A DNA stretch of 64,000 nucleotides from Alphaproteobacteria bacterium (GCA_016125425.1 WGLT01000012.1:205003-269002); one strand, 5' to 3'; numbered from the stretch's first letter, positions 1 to 9,810 are shown. Made by a program: numbers and translations. The notes: generated from the letters alone by a model not told the origin.

Positions 1-33
1 GCGCTCGTTTTCCTGCTCGTCTTCTTCCTGCTT

Positions 34-2007
34 TTGAGGACGCGCATTATGGGCGGCGGCGAGTCCCGCCCCACGGCGCAGGAGCGCGCGGCGCGAGCGG
101 ATCGGCGCGCCGCCAAGGCGGAAAAGAAGAAAAAGCCTGGCAAAGCCGGAAGGCAGGGCAAGGCCGCGCCGCCAGCGGACTTTTTCCAGCCGGCGGGCGC
201 CGGCGCTGAAATTACGTTTGACGACGAAATGGCGGCGGGCGTGGCCGCGCCGCAAGCCGAACGCCGGGAAGACCATCCCGCGGACGTAAAACGCGAAGCC
301 GGGGAGGCCGAAATTCTGCTTGATCGCGGCGCGGCGGCGGAGACATCCGACGTTCCCGGCGCGCAAGCCCGGGAAGAGGCCGCAGCGCCGACGGCGCAAA
401 GACCCGGGCCTTTTGCGGGTCTTTTCGCGCACAAGCGCCGCGACGAGGACGCGGTCCCGGACGGGGCGCGCGAAGAGGCGCCCGCCGGCGCGGCGGCGCC
501 GCTTGCGCTCCGGGCTCATCCGCTCGCAACCGAACGCCGGAGCGCGCATGTCGAGGAGGACGAGCGCGCGCCGGGCGAAGAAATCGAAAGTGTTCAGGCC
601 GGACCGGACGATAAACTCGCCCGAAAGCAAGCCGAACGCGCGCGCCTCGAGGCCGAAGAGGCGCGCCGGCGCGCGGAAGCGGCGGCGCGCGCCGCCGAAA
701 GGGAGCTCGAATTCGAACGGCGCAAGCTCGCCGCCGCGCAGGAAAGGCGCGAAGCTGAGTTCGTCGACCGCGAGCGCGCGCTCGCCGAGCGCGTCGCCGC
801 GGTGCAAGCGGAAGCGGGCGCCTTGCGGGGCGAGATCGCGCGCGAATTCGAAGACCGTTTCTCCGCGCTCGCCGATCATGTCGAGGCGCGGCTCGCCGCC
901 GCGCAGGGCGAGAGCGGAGAAGCGGCGCGCCTGATCGAAGCGCTTGCGCAACGCATGGAGCAAGGGTTCGCCGAGCTCGCCGGACGGCTCGAAACGCAGC
1001 AGCGCGCCGCGCCTCTTCCCGGCGCCCCGGGCGAGGGACTCGCGCATGAGGGACTTGCGCAACAGATCGCGCGCGAGCGCGACGAAATCGCGGCCGCAAT
1101 CCGGCGACTCTCTGACAAGATCGATCTCATGTCCGGCGCGCCCGCGGATTTGAAATCGTTCCGAGACGAGCTGCGCAGTCTCAAGCGCGCGCTTTCCGAA
1201 CGGGCCTCCGGGCCGACGGCGCCGGCCATCCAGCTGTCCGATCTCGTTCGCAACGTCTTGCCGCCGAACGCCTTCGAATTGCGCGCTCTGCTCGCGAACA
1301 ACCGTCGGGCGGACTGTCTCGTGAAGCTGCAAAATCCGCCGGGGCCCATCGCGATCGACGCGCGCTTTCCGGCCGAGGCGTTCGACCGCCTGCATCAGGC
1401 CGACGAGTCCGAGACGGCGCGCGCGGAGAACGAGTTCCGCCGCACGGCCCTGCGTCATATCGTCGATATCGCCGAACGGCTGATCGTTCCCGGCGAGACC
1501 GCCGAGTCCGCATTGATGTTCCTGCCGTCCGAAAGCATGTATGCGGAGTTTCATGCGCGCTTTCCCGACATCGTGCAGGACAGTTACAGGGCGCGCGTCT
1601 GGATCGTCTCTCCGACGACATTGATGGCGACCTTGCATACGATCCGCGCCGTGCTGCGCGACGCGCAATCGCGCGAGAGCGCCGATCTTATTCACAGCGA
1701 AGCCCAGCACGTTCTCGCCGAGGTCGATGCGCTGCGCCGGCGCGTCATCGCGCTGGAGGAGGATTTCGACAAGGCGCGGCACGACGTGCGCGATCTCGTC
1801 TCCTCGACGGACCAGGTTTATCGGCGGGCGGAGACGATTTCGAATACGCGCCGCCAGCTCGCCGAGGGCGTCTATGACCGCGGCGCGCGCAAGATTCCGC
1901 CAACGGACAAAGCTCAGGAAGAACCGTCGGCGGCGGCGCCCGACGAGGACGACGGCGGTCCGGACCTTTATGAAGACGACCGCCGGCCTGAACATCCGCT
2001 GAGTTAG
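34..2007 (+). CDS. rmuC: DNA recombination protein RmuC homolog (start may be the ATG at 49)
   Basis: Long Glu/Arg/Ala-rich coiled coil followed by RmuC core 'LPPNAFELRALLANNRRADCLVKLQNPPGPIAIDARFPAEAFDRL' and 'LMFLPSESMYAEFHARFPDIV...ARVWIVSPTTLMATLHTIRAVLRD'. Confidence 0.9.
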   Translation: MRTRIMGGGESRPTAQERAARADRRAAKAEKKKKPGKAGRQGKAAPPADFFQPAGAGAEITFDDEMAAGVAAPQAERREDHPADVKREAGEAEILLDRGAAAETSDVPGAQAREEAAAPTAQRPGPFAGLFAHKRRDEDAVPDGAREEAPAGAAAPLALRAHPLATERRSAHVEEDERAPGEEIESVQAGPDDKLARKQAERARLEAEEARRRAEAAARAAERELEFERRKLAAAQERREAEFVDRERALAERVAAVQAEAGALRGEIAREFEDRFSALADHVEARLAAAQGESGEAARLIEALAQRMEQGFAELAGRLETQQRAAPLPGAPGEGLAHEGLAQQIARERDEIAAAIRRLSDKIDLMSGAPADLKSFRDELRSLKRALSERASGPTAPAIQLSDLVRNVLPPNAFELRALLANNRRADCLVKLQNPPGPIAIDARFPAEAFDRLHQADESETARAENEFRRTALRHIVDIAERLIVPGETAESALMFLPSESMYAEFHARFPDIVQDSYRARVWIVSPTTLMATLHTIRAVLRDAQSRESADLIHSEAQHVLAEVDALRRRVIALEEDFDKARHDVRDLVSSTDQVYRRAETISNTRRQLAEGVYDRGARKIPPTDKAQEEPSAAAPDEDDGGPDLYEDDRRPEHPLS

Positions 2008-2398
2008 GGCCGGCTGCGCCGGGCGCAAATTGCGCAATCTGAAAAGCGCCGAATCCGATCGACCCGCCATTTTCTTGAGGTTGCGCCCGATATTGCGCAA
2101 TTCGCGTTTTTCGGAATTGCGCGATTGCGCAGCCTTGAGGAGAGCGCGGCCGCCCGCGTTCGCCCGGAAAGCGTCTCGAGCAGGGCGCGCCGCGCGGTCG
2201 AGGAGCGGGCGCGGCGCCAGATCGCGATTATGGGCGCAATGCGTATTCATGGGCGCATATTACGACGCCCGAAAAGCCGGTTGATAAAGTGTTCGATATC
2301 TATCGAACGTTCCGGCTTAACCAGCCGGAATCGCTACATATTCCGCGCACAACCCATTGGCGAAACGGCGGTCGCCCGGGCGCGGCCGAAGCGGCTGT

Positions 2399-3346
2399 TC
2401 AGACGAGAAACCGGCCGGTGAAATCGTCGAACGCTTTCCAGAATTCGTTGCGGATGACGTCGCGTTCCATCAGGATCTCGTGAAGCGAGTCCTTGAGCAC
2501 AAGGTGTTTGATCAACGGGCTTTGCGCGGCGATGAAAGCGTGATCGCTCGCGTCGATCAGCGCCTCCTTTCCGGCCGAGACGATGAGGATGGGCGTCTTC
2601 AGACGGTCGAAGCGATGCGGCCGGCGAAGGTCCGCGCTCGCTTCGCAGGCCGCCTTGAGCCAGCCGAATGTCGGCTCGCGAATGAGCGCGTCGGGCGCGG
2701 CCTGCTGAAGCGCGAGAAATCGGGCGTAACGCGCCGGGTCGCTCGTCAGCACATTCCCTTCGAATTTCAGCGAATGCTCCTTGACTCCGAGAACGCGCCG
2801 GCCGCGCGCGCCGAGCGCGCTCGCAACGCTTGACACGGTCCAGGCGTAGGCCCGCATCGCGGGGCTTGCGAAAAGCCGCGTCATCGGCGCCGAAAGGACG
2901 GCCGCGGAATAGGCGTCGTAGCCGTCAGCGAGCAGTTCGAGCGCCGGCAGGCCGCCCATGGAGTGGGTGAGAAGAAATAGGGGACCGGAAAAGCGTTTTC
3001 TCGCGACGTCCTCGGTGAAGCGCAAAAGATCGTTTTTGAAGGTCGCGAAGCTGTCGATATGGCCCTTCATCGGATCGGCGAGAAGGCGCTCCGAGCGGCC
3101 CTGGCCGCGCCAGTCCATCGTCGCGACCGAAAGGCCGCGCGCCTGAAGATCGCGCACGACCTCGAAATATTTCTCCATGAATTCGACTCGTCCCGCCATC
3201 AGCACGACGCCGCCGCGAGGCTTTTCGGCGAGGAAAGTCGCCGCCCTCAGGCGCCCGCCCGCGCCCTTGAAATCGAATAATTCGGCGCGTTCCGGGACCG
3301 GGTTCGTCGGAATACGGATGAAATCAGCCACGGCGCGGGCCTTCAA
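2399..3346 (-). CDS. Alpha/beta hydrolase, lysophospholipase (PldB)-like
   Basis: 'VATMDWRGQGRSER', nucleophile elbow 'THSMGGLPALEL', C-terminal 'DSLHEILMERD' histidine motif. Confidence 0.85.
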   Translation of the reverse strand: MKARAVADFIRIPTNPVPERAELFDFKGAGGRLRAATFLAEKPRGGVVLMAGRVEFMEKYFEVVRDLQARGLSVATMDWRGQGRSERLLADPMKGHIDSFATFKNDLLRFTEDVARKRFSGPLFLLTHSMGGLPALELLADGYDAYSAAVLSAPMTRLFASPAMRAYAWTVSSVASALGARGRRVLGVKEHSLKFEGNVLTSDPARYARFLALQQAAPDALIREPTFGWLKAACEASADLRRPHRFDRLKTPILIVSAGKEALIDASDHAFIAAQSPLIKHLVLKDSLHEILMERDVIRNEFWKAFDDFTGRFLV

Positions 3347-3650
3347 GCTGCAAGCGCGCCATCACGCTCATGTCGCCGCCGATGGCGAGGCGTCCTGAAA
3401 GATAGGCGCTGCCGAGCAGGCGTTCGCCTTCAAAAATCCGCAGCAGGGTCTCGCGCGAGCCGCGCCACAGGCACTGGCCGGCGCCGTTCGCATCGAGATC
3501 GGGCGGCGCCTTGCGCAGAATGACGGGCGGCGTTCGGCGTCCGTCGATCCACAAAGCGGGCGCGTCATCGGGTTCGACGCGGATCACGCCGTCGAATCCG
3601 CTCGCAAAGGCGCGCCGCGCCGCTGCAATGATGTCGGCCTCTCCGGTCAA
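3324..3650 (-). CDS. SCP2 sterol-binding-domain-like small protein
   Basis: 108-aa ORF with 'GSAYLSGRLAIGGDMSVMARLQLE' resembling the SCP2 C-terminus; overlaps the start of the downstream hydrolase. Confidence 0.55.
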   Translation of the reverse strand: MTGEADIIAAARRAFASGFDGVIRVEPDDAPALWIDGRRTPPVILRKAPPDLDANGAGQCLWRGSRETLLRIFEGERLLGSAYLSGRLAIGGDMSVMARLQLEGPRRG

Positions 3651-3660
3651 GGGCGGCGTC

Positions 3661-4548
3661 CTATTCGCCGCCCGCGCGCGCGGCGCCGGCCGGTTTGACG
3701 AATTTCAGCGTCATGCGGTCGCTCTCTCCGATCGCGTCATATTTGGCGCGGTCGAAATCCGGATCAACCTGTCCTCCAACGGCGGAGGACCGGCGCGTCG
3801 GGGGCAAGGTCCACACGCCGAAAGGATGGTCCTTCGTATCGGCGGGATTGGCGTTGATTTCGGACGCAGCGACGAATTCGAAGCCGGCGGCCTCTGCAAG
3901 CGCTTTCACGGTCGATGTTTTCACATAGCCGGAAGAGCCCTCGAATCCGGCGGGCGCGTCTTCATCGGCGCGATGTTCGACGACGCCGAGAACGCCGCCA
4001 GGCTTCAACGCCCTGTAGAAAGCCTTGAAGTTGTCGCCAGCCGTTCCCGCATTGAGCCAGTTGTGAACATTGCGGAATGTCAGCACCATGTCAGCCGATC
4101 CCGGCGGAGCGATGTCGCGGCCCGCGCCGAGAACCGTGAAACGGACGTCGCCGTAAACAGCGGGATCGGCGGTCAGCTTGGCGCGCAGCGCATCGACGGA
4201 TTTCCGGCTTGCTTCGCTGGCCTCCGGATCGAGACCGGCGGCGTAATAATGTCCCCGCCCGGCCGCGAGGAAGGGCGCGATAATGTCTGAATACCAGCCG
4301 CCGCCGGGCCACACCTCGACAATCGTCATCGACGGTTCGGCGCCGAAGAACAGCAGCGTTTCTTTCGGGTGGCGATATTGGTCGCGGGCCTTCTCGGCGT
4401 CGGCGCGCTGGTCGCCCGCGATCACCGCGTCGAGGACGGCCGAAGCGCTCTCGGGCTGCGGGTCTGCGGCTTTGGTCTCAGGCTTCCCGCCGCAGGCGGC
4501 GAGGGCGAAGGCGGCGAGGAGCGCGGCTTTTCCAAGCGAAAATCTCAT
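3661..4548 (-). CDS. Predicted SAM-dependent methyltransferase (COG4798-like) with lipoprotein signal peptide
   Basis: N-terminus 'MRFSLGKAALLAAFALAACGGKPE' has a lipobox; 'VEVWPGGGWYSDIIAPFL', 'TFRNVHNWLN', 'ALKPGGVLGVVEHRA' are methyltransferase-like. Confidence 0.75.
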   Translation of the reverse strand: MRFSLGKAALLAAFALAACGGKPETKAADPQPESASAVLDAVIAGDQRADAEKARDQYRHPKETLLFFGAEPSMTIVEVWPGGGWYSDIIAPFLAAGRGHYYAAGLDPEASEASRKSVDALRAKLTADPAVYGDVRFTVLGAGRDIAPPGSADMVLTFRNVHNWLNAGTAGDNFKAFYRALKPGGVLGVVEHRADEDAPAGFEGSSGYVKTSTVKALAEAAGFEFVAASEINANPADTKDHPFGVWTLPPTRRSSAVGGQVDPDFDRAKYDAIGESDRMTLKFVKPAGAARAGGE

Positions 4549-4768
4549 CGGCGTTTCCCCATTTTTGAGCGTTCTGTCCTCCTAGCACGCCTCGCCCCTG
4601 AGGCCACGCCGCGGCGCAGGACAAATCCCGACCTCTCCCGATCTTGAAAGGCGAAAGGGGCTGCTTATCTCAGTTCCGTCGGAGGCCTTCGGCTCCGGCG
4701 CTTTCGCGGCCCGCCGGCCCTTGGCGGCGGTTTCGCACGAACCCTTGCTTCTTGAAGGAGGTTTGCCA

Positions 4769-5230
4769 ATGCGCAGTTTCGATCTCACCCCGCTTTATCG
4801 CAATTCCGTCGGCTTCGACCGGCTGTTCGACCTTCTCGACAGCGCCGGCAAGCTTGACGCCGGCGGCGGTTATCCGCCCTACAATATCGAGCGCCTCGAC
4901 GAAGACAATTACCGCATCACCCTGGCGGTCGCAGGTTTCAGCGAAGACGAGCTCGACATCGAAGTGCAGGAAGACACGCTCACCGTCACCGGCAAGCGCG
5001 CCGAAACGGACGAGCAGAAGACCTATCTTTATCAGGGCATTGCAGGCCGCTCATTCGAGCGCCGCTTCCGCCTCGCCGACCATGTGCGCGTCGAAGGCGC
5101 CTCGCTCGTCAACGGACTGCTTAACATCGAGCTGAAGCGCGAAATCCCGGAGGCTAAAAAGCCCCGCAAGATCGCGATCGGCGGCGAACAGGACAAAGTT
5201 CAGGTTCTGAAGAGTCAGAACGCCGCCTGA
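4769..5230 (+). CDS. Hsp20/alpha-crystallin small heat shock protein (IbpA-like)
   Basis: 'MRSFDLTPLYRNSVGFDRLFDLLD...YPPYNIERLDEDNYRITLAVAGFSEDELDIEVQEDTLTVTGKR'; 'gaaggagg' SD before the ATG at 4769. Confidence 0.93.
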   Translation: MRSFDLTPLYRNSVGFDRLFDLLDSAGKLDAGGGYPPYNIERLDEDNYRITLAVAGFSEDELDIEVQEDTLTVTGKRAETDEQKTYLYQGIAGRSFERRFRLADHVRVEGASLVNGLLNIELKREIPEAKKPRKIAIGGEQDKVQVLKSQNAA

Positions 5231-5258
5231 CGTTCGGACAGACTACGCGTAGCCCGAG

Positions 5259-5298
5259 GCGCGCCCGCCATCCCCTCCCGGCGGGCGCGTTCTTTTTC
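5259..5298 (+). terminator. Rho-independent terminator downstream of hsp20
   Basis: Perfect 9-bp stem gcgcccgcc / ggcgggcgc (5261-5269 / 5280-5288) followed by gttcttttt. Confidence 0.75.
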
Positions 5299-5303
5299 TG
5301 CGG

Positions 5304-6239
5304 TCAGCCCAGCGCAAGGCGCACGGCCTTTCCGGCGCGTTCAATCGCGCCCGCCGCGGCGGAGGAGAAAGCGGTGAAATTGAAGAAGCCGTGGATCTGG
5401 TCCGGGTAATTCACATGTTCGACCGCAACGCCCGCCGATCTCAGTTTTTCGGCGTAGGCGCGGCCCTCGTCGCGCAAGGGGTCGAAGCCGGCCGTCACCA
5501 CATAGGCGGGCGCGAGCCCTTCGGGCGGGTCGTGACGCAGCGGCGAGACGCGCTCTGAGGAAAAGTCGCCGCCATCCGGCATATAGAGTTCGTAGAACCA
5601 CTCCATCATATCTCGGGTCAGGAAATAGCCTTCCGCGAAGTTCCGGCGCGAAGCGGTTTCCTCGCCCATCTGCACGACGGGATAGATGAGAAGCTGAAAA
5701 CTGATTTGCGGGCCGGGCGCGCGCGCAAACTGCCGGGCGGCGAGCGTTGCGAGACAGGCGCCTGCGGAATCGCCGCCGACGGCGAGACGCGCCGGATCGG
5801 CGCCGAAGTCGCTCGCCCGCTCCGCGATGTCGGCGACCGCTGCGACGGCGTCTTCGATCGCCGCGGGAAACGGGGCTTCCGGCGCCAGTCGATAATCGAC
5901 GGAGATGACGCGCATCTCGCCCGCGGCGGCGAGCCGCCGGCAAACGGAGTCATGGGATTCGAGATCGCCGAAAACAAATCCGCCGCCGTGAAAATAGGCG
6001 AGCGTCGGCCGAGCGTCCCCATCCTCGACGTCGTAAATCCGCGCCTTGAGCGGATGTTCGGCGCCCGCAACCTCAAAATCGCGGACGACGTCAAGCTCAG
6101 GGGACGGCAAGATCAGCATGTCGCGGCCGATGGCGCGGCGCTCGCGAAATTCCGCAATGCTCTGCTCGCGGAAGGGCGGCTGTTCGATGCTCGCCATGAG
6201 GTCGAGAAGCTGGCGGATTTTCGGGTCGAGATCTGTCAT
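5304..6239 (-). CDS. Alpha/beta hydrolase, HSL-family esterase
   Basis: 'LAYFHGGGFVFGDLESHD' (HGGG oxyanion hole), 'GGDSAGACLA', 'YPDQIHGFFNF'. Confidence 0.9.
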   Translation of the reverse strand: MTDLDPKIRQLLDLMASIEQPPFREQSIAEFRERRAIGRDMLILPSPELDVVRDFEVAGAEHPLKARIYDVEDGDARPTLAYFHGGGFVFGDLESHDSVCRRLAAAGEMRVISVDYRLAPEAPFPAAIEDAVAAVADIAERASDFGADPARLAVGGDSAGACLATLAARQFARAPGPQISFQLLIYPVVQMGEETASRRNFAEGYFLTRDMMEWFYELYMPDGGDFSSERVSPLRHDPPEGLAPAYVVTAGFDPLRDEGRAYAEKLRSAGVAVEHVNYPDQIHGFFNFTAFSSAAAGAIERAGKAVRLALG

Positions 6240-6287
6240 GGCCGGAATTTCCCCGCTCGGCCGATCCCTGGCAAGCGCGATGCGCAG

Positions 6288-7556
6288 TCAGACGACGAGC
6301 CAGTCGGGCGTTTCTTCGCCGGCGACCATTTCCTCGAATGTCGGACGCCGGCGGATAATCGCCCAGCGCGCGCCGTTGACCAGGACTTCCGGAATGAGCG
6401 GGCGCGAATTGTATTGCGAGGCTTGCGAGGCGCCGTAGGCGCCGGCGGTCATGAACGCGCCGAGTTCGCCCGCGCGCATGACTGGCGTCCGGCGCGCTTT
6501 TGCGAAAACGTCGCTCGACTCGCAGACCGGCCCGACAATGTCATAGACGGCCTCCGGCGCGGCCGGATCCGGTTCGACGACGGGAATGAATTTGTGGAAG
6601 GAGTCATAGAGCGCCGGCCGGATGAGATCGTTCATGCCGGCGTCGACGATAAGGAAGCGCCGGTCTTCGCCCGGCTTGTCGTAGAGAACGCGCGTGACGA
6701 GCACGCCCGCATTGCCGGCGATCATGCGGCCCGGTTCGAAAATCAGCCGGACGCCGAGCGGTGCGGCGATGCGCCGGATCAGCGCAGCGTACTCGTCCGG
6801 ATGCGGCGCCTCGGCGCCGTCGCCATAGGAAATGCCGAGCCCGCCGCCGAGATCGAGCCGCTCGATCGCATGGCCTTCGGCGCGAAGCGCGGCGATCAGA
6901 TCGGCGACGCGCGTGAATGCGGCCTCGAAGGGCGCGAGTTCGGAGATCTGCGAGCCGATGTGAACGTCGACGCCCCGCACGTCGATCCCCGGCAAGGCTG
7001 CGGCCCGCGCATAAAGCTCTCGCGCGCGGCCCCAGGCGACGCCGAACTTGTCGGCGGCCTTGCCGGTCGAGATCTTGTCGTGTCCGCCGGCTCTGACATC
7101 CGGGTTGATGCGAAAGGCGATCGCGGCGCGCGCGCCTTTCGAAACCGCGACTTCGTTCAGCGCCTCGAGTTCGGGCGCCGATTCGACATTGAACTGATAG
7201 ATGCCCTCGGCGAGGGCGAGCGCCATCTCCTCGCGGGTTTTGCCGACGCCGGAAAATACGATCATGTCAGGGCCGACGCCCGCGGCGCGCGCGCGTTTCA
7301 ATTCGCCGCCCGAAACGACGTCGGCGCCGGCGCCTTCGCTGGCGAGAATGCGGATGACGGCGAGATTGGGATTGGCCTTCACTGAAAAGGCGACCAACGC
7401 GTCGAGTCCGGCGAAAGCCTGTTTGAACACTCTTACGTGGCGGCGAAGCGTCGCCTCCGAGTAGCAATAAAAGGGCGAGCCGACCGCTTTGGCGATCGCT
7501 TCAAGGCTCGCATCCTCCGCATGAAGAACGCCGCCGCGATAGGCGAAATGATGCAA
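6288..7556 (-). CDS. lysA: Diaminopimelate decarboxylase
   Basis: 'AFSVKANPNLAVIRILASEGAGADVVSGGEL', 'FGVAWG', 'VDVHIGSQI', 'LDLGGGLGI', 'VGPVCESSDVFAK'. Confidence 0.95.
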   Translation of the reverse strand: MHHFAYRGGVLHAEDASLEAIAKAVGSPFYCYSEATLRRHVRVFKQAFAGLDALVAFSVKANPNLAVIRILASEGAGADVVSGGELKRARAAGVGPDMIVFSGVGKTREEMALALAEGIYQFNVESAPELEALNEVAVSKGARAAIAFRINPDVRAGGHDKISTGKAADKFGVAWGRARELYARAAALPGIDVRGVDVHIGSQISELAPFEAAFTRVADLIAALRAEGHAIERLDLGGGLGISYGDGAEAPHPDEYAALIRRIAAPLGVRLIFEPGRMIAGNAGVLVTRVLYDKPGEDRRFLIVDAGMNDLIRPALYDSFHKFIPVVEPDPAAPEAVYDIVGPVCESSDVFAKARRTPVMRAGELGAFMTAGAYGASQASQYNSRPLIPEVLVNGARWAIIRRRPTFEEMVAGEETPDWLVV

Positions 7557-7564
7557 GGGACGGC

Positions 7565-7675
7565 CTATCCGATGTCAGCGACGGGCGCTGCGCTTTGCGG
7601 CGGGCGCAACGGCGCCTTCTTGCCGCACGCCGACAGGAAGAGGAGCGCGGCTATTGCGATCATTGCGTGTTTCAT
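7565..7675 (-). CDS. lptM: LptM (YifL)-like small lipoprotein, 36 aa
   Basis: My translation: MKHAMIAIAALLFLSACGKKAPLRPPQSAAPVADIG*. Lipobox LSAC followed by GKKAPLRPP; sits between argH and lysA; absent from the supplied ORF track because it is under 60 aa. Confidence 0.8.
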   Translation of the reverse strand: MKHAMIAIAALLFLSACGKKAPLRPPQSAAPVADIG

Positions 7676-7686
7676 CATTCAGCCTC

Positions 7687-9084
7687 TCACAGTTTGCGCC
7701 GCCATTCGGCGATTTGCGCCCGCACATTTTCAGGCGCGGCGCCGCCATAGGACGTGCGTGAGGCGACGGACGCGTCGATCGACAGCACCGAAAAGACGTC
7801 TTCGGTGATGCGCGGTTCGACGGACTGCATCGCTTCAAGGGATAATTCGTCGAGTCGCTCGCCGCGCTTTTCGGCGAGAGCGACGATCGCGCCGGTCGCG
7901 TGATGCGCCTCGCGAAACGGCATGCCGAGCGCGCGCACGAGCCAGTCGGCGAGATCGGTCGCGGTCGAATAGCCGCGCATCGCGGCGGCGCGCATGGCGT
8001 CCTTGTTCATCGTCAGATCGCCGATCATGCCGGTCATCGCCGCGAGCGCGAGGGCGAGATCGTCAAAGGCTGCGAAGGTCGCCGCCTTGTCGTCCTGCAT
8101 GTCCTTCGAATAGGCGAGCGGCAGGCCTTTCATCACCAATAGCAGCGCGTTGAATGCGCCGGCGACGCGTCCGACCTTGGCGCGGCAAAGTTCGGCCGCG
8201 TCCGGATTTCTCTTTTGCGGCATGATCGACGAGCCGGTCGAAAAGGCGTCCGACAGCGCGGCGAAGCCGAAATGCGGCGATGTCCACAGCACGATTTCTT
8301 CCGCAAGCCGCGAGAGATGGGCGGCGCAGATGGAGGCGGCCGCGAGGGCTTCGAGCGCAAAGTCGCGCGAGGAAACGGCGTCGAGCGAATTCGCCATGGG
8401 CCGGGCGAAACCGAGCGCTTTGGCCGTCGCCTCGCGGTCGATGGGGTAGGGCGTGCCGGCGAGCGCGGCCGCGCCGAGAGGCGATTCATTCATGCGCGCG
8501 CGCGCGTCTTCGAACCGCGCGCGGTCGCGCGAGAACATCTCCACGTAAGCGAGGAAATGATGGCCGAGCGTGACCGGCTGGGCGATCTGGAGATGCGTGT
8601 AGCCGGGCGTCACCCAATCCGCATGCGTGTCCGCCTTGTCGACAAGCGCCGTCATCAGATCGGACAGCGCCTTGGCGCATTCCTCGCAGGCGCGGCGCGT
8701 CCAGAGCCGGAAATCGGTCGCGACCTGATCATTGCGCGAGCGGGCGGTGTGAAGCCGCGAAGCGGGCTCGCCGACGAGGTCTTTCAGCCGCGCCTCGATA
8801 TTGAGATGAATGTCTTCGAGGGCGTGCGAGAATTTGAATTCGCCGTTTTCGATCTCCCTGGCGATTTGATCGAGACCGCGCGCGATCGCATCGGCGTCGT
8901 CGCGCGAAATGATCTTTTGCGCAGCGAGCATGGCGGCGTGCGCTTTCGAGCCGGCGATGTCTTCTCGCCAGAGTCTTTTGTCGACGTCGATCGAGGCGTT
9001 GATTTCGCCCATGATCGCGGCGGGGCCCGCGGCGAATCGCCCGCCCCACATTTTGTTTTTGTCGTTTTTGTTCTTATCTGACAT
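7687..9084 (-). CDS. argH: Argininosuccinate lyase
   Basis: '[42 protein letters not shown]', signature '[12 protein letters not shown]'; likely start MSDKNKN near 9084 (ORF extends to 9102). Confidence 0.95.
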   Translation of the reverse strand: MSDKNKNDKNKMWGGRFAAGPAAIMGEINASIDVDKRLWREDIAGSKAHAAMLAAQKIISRDDADAIARGLDQIAREIENGEFKFSHALEDIHLNIEARLKDLVGEPASRLHTARSRNDQVATDFRLWTRRACEECAKALSDLMTALVDKADTHADWVTPGYTHLQIAQPVTLGHHFLAYVEMFSRDRARFEDARARMNESPLGAAALAGTPYPIDREATAKALGFARPMANSLDAVSSRDFALEALAAASICAAHLSRLAEEIVLWTSPHFGFAALSDAFSTGSSIMPQKRNPDAAELCRAKVGRVAGAFNALLLVMKGLPLAYSKDMQDDKAATFAAFDDLALALAAMTGMIGDLTMNKDAMRAAAMRGYSTATDLADWLVRALGMPFREAHHATGAIVALAEKRGERLDELSLEAMQSVEPRITEDVFSVLSIDASVASRTSYGGAAPENVRAQIAEWRRKL

Positions 9085-9115
9085 GCCGTCGGTCTCGACC
9101 AAGGAGGAACGAGGA

Positions 9116-9724
9116 ATGGGCGCGCTGAAATCCCCGAGGCTGTGGCTGTTCGTTTGGGGCGGGCTCGGCGCGCTGGCCGTCCTCTACGTTATCTTCGCGG
9201 CCAGCGTCCAGCCGCACAAGACCGGGAGCGCCGGCCGGCTTCACGATCCTGCCCTTGTGACCGGCGCCATGTCGAAATTCGAATATTCGGTGTCCGGCGT
9301 CAAAGCGCCGGACAATGCGTTTCAGGACGGGAGCGGGACCGCGAGCCTCGACGGCTTCAAGGGCAAGGTCATTCTGGTCAATTTCTGGGCGACCTGGTGC
9401 GCGCCCTGCGTCAAGGAGCTGCCCTCGCTCGACGCGCTGGAGAAAAAGCTCGGCGGAAAGGATTTTCAGGTCGTCGCCATCGCCGCCGATCCGCGCGGTG
9501 CCGACAAGGCGGCGGATTTTCTCGCCAAGCTCGGCGTCCGGAATCTCGGCCATTACGCCGATCCGACGCTCCGGCTCGCCAGCGCCGTCGGCGGCGCGAC
9601 CGTATTGCCGCTCACCATCCTCTATGATCGCGACGGGCGTGAAATCGGCCGTTTGAGAGGCGATGCGGACTGGACGAGCGCGGAAGCGGAGCGTCTCATC
9701 AAAGCGGCGATTGATCGCGATTGA
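9116..9724 (+). CDS. tlpA: TlpA-like membrane-anchored thioredoxin / disulfide reductase
   Basis: N-terminal TM '[23 protein letters not shown]', active site '[17 protein letters not shown]'; faces argH. Confidence 0.85.
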   Translation: MGALKSPRLWLFVWGGLGALAVLYVIFAASVQPHKTGSAGRLHDPALVTGAMSKFEYSVSGVKAPDNAFQDGSGTASLDGFKGKVILVNFWATWCAPCVKELPSLDALEKKLGGKDFQVVAIAADPRGADKAADFLAKLGVRNLGHYADPTLRLASAVGGATVLPLTILYDRDGREIGRLRGDADWTSAEAERLIKAAIDRD

Positions 9725-9810
9725 CTTGCCTCCGGCGGTCAAACGGGCGAAGACGGCTTTCGCCGCGGGCGCGGGGCGCGTCGCGCGAGGCTGATCTGGG
9801 GAGCACAATC

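Noticed and set aside
212-1099. 295-aa Arg/Ala-rich minus-strand ORF
   Set aside because: Antisense to the RmuC coiled-coil region; composition artefact of GC-rich alternating codons.
2291-2308. Alphaproteobacterial LexA box (GTTC-N7-GTTC)
   Set aside because: Spacing and orientation do not fit the direct repeat; the element is a symmetric palindrome with a 2-bp spacer.
5706-7385. 559-aa plus-strand ORF
   Set aside because: Antisense to the HSL esterase and lysA; no domain motifs.
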